From Mesoaciditogaceae bacterium (GTDB lineage Bacteria; Thermotogota; Thermotogae; Mesoaciditogales; Mesoaciditogaceae): 19,962 nucleotides of DNA. The stretch covers positions 1 to 19,962 of the forward strand of contig WFSH01000049.1 of the NCBI GenBank assembly GCA_015486145.1, read 5' to 3'. Each line of letters starts with the position of its first letter. The first letter of the stretch is position 1. This document shows, in pieces, positions 15,842 to 19,962 of this stretch. The position numbers were made by a program, and so were the translations under genes. The notes beneath the pieces are model-generated. The model worked only from the letters and a program-made list of their open reading frames with translations, had not been told where the DNA came from and did not search any database.

Positions 15842-16070
15842 GTTGAGTAGTATCGCAAAAAGGTATAATATCAGAGTATGGATCGCTGAAAAGATGGGAA
15901 GAAGATGGTCTTACGTTGTTGGAGCCGGTAAAGAGCTCTTTTTACCAAGTCGCATGATCGCAAAAATTGGCAAATATGCGATCTTTGTGGAAGGAGAAAA
16001 TTTTGACAGGGAGATGATCGCTGCCAGTGTACGCAAATTATTTGAACCCAGAGACTTTCAAGGAAACTGA
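15816..16070 (+). CDS. small unidentified protein encoded between hydG and hydE
   Basis: This is an 84-residue protein without cysteine, signal peptide or membrane segment. It looks like a small alpha/beta domain: a basic N-terminal helix region (SSIAKRYNIRVWIAEK), a strand pair around RRWSYVVGAGKELF, then KIGKYAIFVEGENFD and a C-terminal helix (REMIAASVRKLFEPR). I do not recognise a family. The gene appears real: AGAGGA lies six bases before its ATG, and it is embedded by overlaps in hydG (26 bases) and, depending on the start chosen, hydE. In T. maritima hydG and hydE are TM1267 and TM1269, so a gene lies between them there too. Whether the two are homologous cannot be checked here. A role in H-cluster maturation is inferred from position only. 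Confidence 0.72.
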   Translation: MEKEIFTSELSSIAKRYNIRVWIAEKMGRRWSYVVGAGKELFLPSRMIAKIGKYAIFVEGENFDREMIAASVRKLFEPRDFQGN

Positions 16071-17127
16071 GAGAATATTAAAAAGTGATGACGTGTCGGA
16101 TGCCATGAAAAAGATTTCCGAGAAAGTGCTTATGGGAACCACGTTGTCAAGAGGAGAATTTGTTTATCTTTTGGGGCTCAAAGACTCACCTGACAGGAAA
16201 GCTTTGTTCAGACTTGCAAACGCGGTACGTCATGATAACGTGGGAGAGACTGTATTCGTAAAGGGAATAATAGAGTTTTCAAATTATTGTAAGCGGGATT
16301 GTGCTTACTGTGGAATAGGTGCTTCTTGCAAAATAAAGCGGTACAGGATGAGACCTGACGAAATCGTAAAAGTCGCAATAGATTCTGCCAAACATGGAAT
16401 AGACACGATCATACTTCAATCGGGTGAGGATCCATTTTACACGACTGATGTGTTGATAGATATAATAAAGAAGATAAGAAATCACACACGAAGGCCTGTA
16501 TCTCTTTCAATCGGTGAAAGAACGCCAAAAGAACTCGAGCTTTTTAAAAAAGCTGGAGCCTCCAAGTACCTTCTGAAGCAAGAAACCGTAAATTCACGCA
16601 TCTTTAAATCCGTTCATGGTTCGGATTACGAAGTGAGAATATCGCTTTTGAAGGCACTCGTTAAGCTGGGCTACATAGCAGGTGGTGGCGATATAATTGG
16701 CCTTCCAGGCCAAACTCTCGGTGACATTGCCGATGATATTATTTTCATGCGTGATATAGGTGTTAAGATGGCTGGGATTGGACCGTTTATTCCAACTCAA
16801 AATACTCCTTTGGAGAATTACCCATCCGGAAGCGCCGACGTGACTTTGAATGCGTATGCTTGCACGCGTCTTGCCATTCCAACGATTTTTCTACCGACCA
16901 CAACGGCTTTGGGGACACTCGACCCGGGCTTGCAATACAAAGGTTTCGAAGCTGGATGTAACGTTATCATGGTAAACTTCACACCAGATAAATACAGGCA
17001 GGTGTACAGAATATACGACAACAAAAGAAAGGTTGAATTTTACGAGACCGTTCAAGAGTTGCTGAAACGCGGAAAAAAACTTTCATTCTCAGTTATGAAA
17101 TCTCTTAAAGAAGAGGAATTGGTATGA
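16027..17127 (+). CDS. hydE: HydE, radical SAM H-cluster maturase
   Basis: HydE acts after HydG on the iron-cysteine synthon. The radical SAM triad is CKRDCAYC, followed by KRYRMRPDEIVKVA. Family landmarks are IIEFSNYC, ILQSGEDPFY, GGGDIIGLPGQT, GIGPFIP, LPTTTALGT and GCNVIMVNFTPDKYRQVY. The frame gives up to 366 residues from the GTG at 16027, whose ribosome site (AGGGAG at 16008-16013) is rather far. The in-frame GTG at 16093 (SDAMKKISEK) would give a length and N-terminus closer to T. maritima HydE but has no near ribosome site, so the start is uncertain. The optional C-terminal second-cluster cysteines are absent. Several usually conserved positions differ (GIGASC after the triad, LLKQET). 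The stop overlaps the hydF ATG. Confidence 0.9.
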   Translation: MYANYLNPETFKETERILKSDDVSDAMKKISEKVLMGTTLSRGEFVYLLGLKDSPDRKALFRLANAVRHDNVGETVFVKGIIEFSNYCKRDCAYCGIGASCKIKRYRMRPDEIVKVAIDSAKHGIDTIILQSGEDPFYTTDVLIDIIKKIRNHTRRPVSLSIGERTPKELELFKKAGASKYLLKQETVNSRIFKSVHGSDYEVRISLLKALVKLGYIAGGGDIIGLPGQTLGDIADDIIFMRDIGVKMAGIGPFIPTQNTPLENYPSGSADVTLNAYACTRLAIPTIFLPTTTALGTLDPGLQYKGFEAGCNVIMVNFTPDKYRQVYRIYDNKRKVEFYETVQELLKRGKKLSFSVMKSLKEEELV

Positions 17128-18350
17128 AAACCCCTGAATCTTACAGAAAACACGTGATCTTTTTGGGAAGAAGAAACGCTGGAAAATCGTCTTTGTTTAA
17201 CGCTTTTGTGGGAGCCGAAATCGCGATCGTATCCGATAAGCCTGGAACGACAACCGATCCGGTTTACAAATCAATGGAACTTTCTCCAATAGGCCCTGTT
17301 ATGTTGGTGGATACTGCCGGACTTGATGATGAAGGCCATCTTGGGGCGCTTAGAACTTCAAAGACAAACTCTGTTCTTTACAAGGCAGACGTTGCTTGCC
17401 TTGTTGTCGATTCGAAATGGACAGATTTTGAGGAAAAAGTGGTGAAAGAGTTAAAAGACAAAGACATACCATTTATAGTGGCTTTGACAAAATCAGATCT
17501 TGGGGAGAACCAAAAATTACTCGATATCGTGAAATCTAAAAATTTTTCTTACTGTGTGGTTTCAAAGTACGATAAAGAATCGATCGACAAGTTGAGATTG
17601 GCCATAGCATCGGTGGTGAAAAGTGATTATGAGCCTCCATTGATTGAGGATCTCGTTAATGGAGGAGACGTTGTCGTACTCGTTGTTCCGATCGATCTTG
17701 GAGCGCCAAAAGGAAGACTCATAATGCCGCAAGTCGAAGCCATAAGAGAATGCCTTGACGCTGAGGCAGTACCGGTGGTTGTTAAGGAAAGAGAACTCAG
17801 GTGGGCACTCGAAATTCTAAAACAAAAGCCAAAATTGGTTGTAACCGATTCCCAGGCAGTTATGAGGGTTGTTGCGGACGTTCCGAAAGATATTCCGATG
17901 ACCACGTTCTCGATCCTTGAAGCGCGGCACAAAGGTGATCTGCTTGAACTTGTCAACGGTTTAAAGGCAGTGACAAAACTTAAAGACGGGGACAACGTGC
18001 TCATTGGTGAAGCTTGTACTCACAGAACGCTTGTGGATGATATTGCCAGGGTGAAGATTCCCAGGTGGCTTACCAACTTCGTTGGAAAGGAAGTGAAATT
18101 TTTCGTACACTCCGGAAGAGAATATCCAGAAAATTTGGAACAGTACAAGTTGATCATTCATTGTGGTGGATGTGTGATAACGAGAAAGATGATGTTGAGA
18201 AGAATTGAAGAGGCAAAGAAGATGGGAATTCCGATAGTCAATTACGGAGTTTTAATATCTTATCTCCATGGTATTTTGGCACGTGTGCTTGAACCTTTTC
18301 CGGAAGCTCAGGCATTGTACGAAGAAATAGAAAATGCGCAAAGAGTCTGA
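17124..18350 (+). CDS. hydF: HydF, GTPase and scaffold for H-cluster assembly
   Basis: HydF receives the products of HydE and HydG and delivers the diiron precursor to HydA. The 408-residue protein has an N-terminal Era-like GTPase (G1 GRRNAGKSS 15-23, G2 Thr in PGTTTDP 40-46, G3 DTAG 63-66, G4 TKSD 122-125). A dimerisation domain follows, then a C-terminal [4Fe-4S] domain. The cluster motif is C298-x-H300, 45 residues, then H346-C347-x2-C350 (HCGGC), the standard HydF pattern. The ATG overlaps the hydE stop (ATGA), and a GAGGA site lies just upstream, so translation is coupled. The 3' end overlaps the aspartase gene by 17 bases. Confidence 0.96.
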   Translation: MKTPESYRKHVIFLGRRNAGKSSLFNAFVGAEIAIVSDKPGTTTDPVYKSMELSPIGPVMLVDTAGLDDEGHLGALRTSKTNSVLYKADVACLVVDSKWTDFEEKVVKELKDKDIPFIVALTKSDLGENQKLLDIVKSKNFSYCVVSKYDKESIDKLRLAIASVVKSDYEPPLIEDLVNGGDVVVLVVPIDLGAPKGRLIMPQVEAIRECLDAEAVPVVVKERELRWALEILKQKPKLVVTDSQAVMRVVADVPKDIPMTTFSILEARHKGDLLELVNGLKAVTKLKDGDNVLIGEACTHRTLVDDIARVKIPRWLTNFVGKEVKFFVHSGREYPENLEQYKLIIHCGGCVITRKMMLRRIEEAKKMGIPIVNYGVLISYLHGILARVLEPFPEAQALYEEIENAQRV

Positions 18351-19734
18351 CAGTTTAGGAACCGTTGAGGTTCCGGATAATGCCTATTACGGTGCTTTTA
18401 CTGCAAGGGCGATTTCAAATTTTGGGACATCAAAACACCTTCATCCCGAGTTTGTAGCTGCGATGGCAGATGTGAAATGGGCGTGCGCTGACGTCAATTT
18501 TGAACTTGGCCTTTTGTCAAAAAGTGTGGCTAAAGCTATTAAAACGGCATGTGATGAGATAAAGATTGGGAAACTGAGAGAGTGGATCATCGTAAATCCT
18601 TTAAGTGGTGGCGCGGGGACGGCTGTGAATATGAATTTTAACGAAGTAATTGCCAACCGTGCGACTGAAATAGTTGGCGGTCAACTGGGAGAGTATTTGA
18701 TACATCCTCTCAACCATGTGAATCGTTCTCAATCCACGAATGATGTGTATCCAACGGCCGTAAAAGTGGGTGCTATAAGGTTGTTGAGAAAGTTAGTTGA
18801 TGGGGTTGTTGAACTGCAAGACGCACTTCAAAAAAAAGAGAGAGAATTTGCGGGTATTTTGAAAGTTGGAAGAACCCAGTTGCAAGATGCGGTACCGATG
18901 ACCTTGGGTCAAGAGTTTGGATCGTGGGCGGAGGCGATCGCGAGAGATAGATGGCGTTTGTACAAGGTTGAAGAGAGAATTAGATTTGTAAATCTTGGTG
19001 GTACGGCGATAGGTACCGGCATAAATGCTCCAAAAGTTTTTCCATTTAGGGTGACGAGAAAATTGTCAGAGCGGACAGAAATTGGACTTGTGAAATCTGA
19101 AAATCTCATAGAAGCCACGCAAAATACGGATGTCTTTTCTGAAGTGCATGGACTCCTGAAAACGTTAGCGACAAACATTTTTAAAATCTCTAACGATATA
19201 AGGATTCTTTCAAGTGGACCTAATTCAGGCATAGGTGAAATACGTGTAAAAGCCGTTCAACCTGGAAGCTCGATCATGCCGGGAAAAGTGAATCCCGTTT
19301 TGCCAGAATATGCCATGCAATTGGCTATGAGAGTTATTTCCAACGACGTTGCGGTAAATTTTGCCGTTTCATCTGGTAATTTAGAGCTCAACGCGTTCCT
19401 ACCGTTAATTCAATGGGTGCTTTACGAGTCTTTTGACGAACTCACCAAAGCTGTTGCTGCTCTTACGAATTGTGTCGAAGGAATAGAAGCAAATGAAGAG
19501 AAATGTTTGATGAATCTTGAACGTAGTGCAACACTTGCCACGTGTTTTGTACCAATTTTGGGATATGGAAAAGTGGCAGAGATAATTAAAAAGTCGTTGG
19601 AAACCGGAGAAAGCGTGAAAGACCTTCTCGTTGAATTTGGAGTTTCTAAAGAGACAGTTGAAAAAGCTTTAGACCCGAAAAAAATGATCTCGCTTGGATA
19701 TACGGCTACAAAAACTGATCGGCTTGATTCTTAA
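18334..19734 (+). CDS. aspA: aspartate ammonia-lyase (aspartase/fumarase superfamily)
   Basis: This is a 466-residue lyase, the expected length. Superfamily signatures are QSTNDVYPTA (133-142), GRTQLQDAVPMTLGQEF (179-195) and the catalytic loop GSSIMPGKVNP (311-321, Ser312 or Ser313 as base). QSTND with Tyr-Pro-Thr favours aspartase over fumarase, which usually has QSSND. Predicted reaction: L-aspartate to fumarate plus ammonium. Fumarase activity cannot be fully excluded. The ATG lies inside the end of hydF (17-base overlap), so it is the last gene of the hydrogenase maturation operon. Ammonium release next to HydEFG suggests it may feed nitrogen to the dithiomethylamine bridge of the H-cluster; this is inference. 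No clear terminator follows. Confidence 0.88.
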   Translation: MRKESDSLGTVEVPDNAYYGAFTARAISNFGTSKHLHPEFVAAMADVKWACADVNFELGLLSKSVAKAIKTACDEIKIGKLREWIIVNPLSGGAGTAVNMNFNEVIANRATEIVGGQLGEYLIHPLNHVNRSQSTNDVYPTAVKVGAIRLLRKLVDGVVELQDALQKKEREFAGILKVGRTQLQDAVPMTLGQEFGSWAEAIARDRWRLYKVEERIRFVNLGGTAIGTGINAPKVFPFRVTRKLSERTEIGLVKSENLIEATQNTDVFSEVHGLLKTLATNIFKISNDIRILSSGPNSGIGEIRVKAVQPGSSIMPGKVNPVLPEYAMQLAMRVISNDVAVNFAVSSGNLELNAFLPLIQWVLYESFDELTKAVAALTNCVEGIEANEEKCLMNLERSATLATCFVPILGYGKVAEIIKKSLETGESVKDLLVEFGVSKETVEKALDPKKMISLGYTATKTDRLDS

Positions 19735-19962
19735 ACACGATTTTATGGTTTTTGCCCAAGATCTCGCAAAAAAAATTATCTATGTCATTTATTTTTGGAT
19801 CTCTTCACGATCGTGTGGGTAGTATTTTTGAATAACAACATTCTTTGACATTTTAGTACCGCTTTACAAGCGGTGAGTGTAATCTTTTTGAAGCCTTGTC
19901 AAAACTGATTCAGACGTTTGTTCCATACAAGATGCTCATAACAGAGCACGCTGCATACTAAC
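19735..19962 (+). other. right-end region without a recognised gene; possible short remnant
   Basis: This is 228 bases after aspA. Visible structures are a 10-base palindrome (CACGATCGTG, 19806-19815) and a perfect 7-bp inverted repeat with a 3-base loop (19858-19874). Neither is followed at once by a T-run, so no intrinsic terminator is claimed. A plus-strand frame is open for about 34 codons after a TAG and ends at a TAA (19858 to 19961), with residues such as LFEALSKLIQ and KMLITEHAAY. It has no ribosome site or upstream ATG. It may be a degenerate gene or mobile-element fragment, or chance. Confidence 0.3.
19858..19874. repeat. perfect 7-bp inverted repeat, 3-base loop
   Basis: ACCGCTT, TAC, AAGCGGT. 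It could form a small hairpin in DNA or RNA. There is no immediate downstream T-tract on the plus strand (a TTTTT comes about 13 bases later) and none on the minus strand, so it is not called a terminator. Confidence 0.5.

Noticed and set aside
19749..19772. TTTTTGC...GCAAAAA inverted repeat as a terminator after aspA
   Set aside because: The stem is nearly all A-T with a 10-base loop, which is too weak for an intrinsic terminator.

Overview
This window looks like a chromosomal segment from an anaerobic, probably thermophilic bacterium. A member of the Thermotogota is the best guess. The reasons are a moderately AT-rich sequence, frequent GTG and TTG starts, very tight gene packing, an iron-only hydrogenase locus with a TM1266-type regulator, and a small gene lodged between hydG and hydE. 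The genus cannot be fixed from this sequence alone.

Region 1 (1-9274, plus strand) is one long, tightly packed gene series. It starts with the 3' end of ricT (PSP1 family), followed by tgt (queuine tRNA-ribosyltransferase), mrp/apbC (Fe-S carrier ATPase), proS (bacterial-type prolyl-tRNA synthetase), ktrB and ktrA (potassium uptake channel and its RCK gating subunit), ftsY (SRP receptor), a 334-residue protein with a C-terminal NYN/Zc3h12a-like ribonuclease domain, and the flagellar rod genes flgB, flgC and fliE. Gaps are short or negative and no terminator is visible. The usual continuation into fliF is missing: the series stops at fliE, whose end overlaps a convergent gene.

Region 2 (9255-12050, minus strand) is a three-gene unit read right to left: a YitT/DUF2179 membrane protein, a family 2 glycosyltransferase, and a flippase-like (UPF0104/LPG synthase TM) membrane protein. 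The last two resemble the separated halves of a polyprenol-linked or lipid-linked sugar transferase system.

Region 3 (12234-19734, plus strand) is a complete [FeFe]-hydrogenase module: hydA (monomeric, clostridial-type domain order), a TM1266-type putative regulator, hydG, a small unidentified gene, hydE, hydF and an aspartase-like gene. It is divergent from region 2, and a good sigma-70 type promoter (TTGCCT-17 bp-TATAAT) lies upstream of hydA. From hydG to aspA, consecutive genes overlap. HydG and HydE make the CO/CN-bearing iron synthon, HydF is the scaffold GTPase, HydA receives the H-cluster, and the aspartase could release ammonium locally. The most interesting points are the shifted third-cluster cysteine pattern in HydG, the small gene embedded between hydG and hydE, the overlapped aspartase gene, the stand-alone hydA without hydB/hydC, and the NYN-domain protein.

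The right end (19735-19962) holds no recognised gene. It has a perfect 7-bp inverted repeat and a short start-less open stretch that could be a gene remnant. No tRNA, rRNA, CRISPR array or recognisable insertion sequence was seen.
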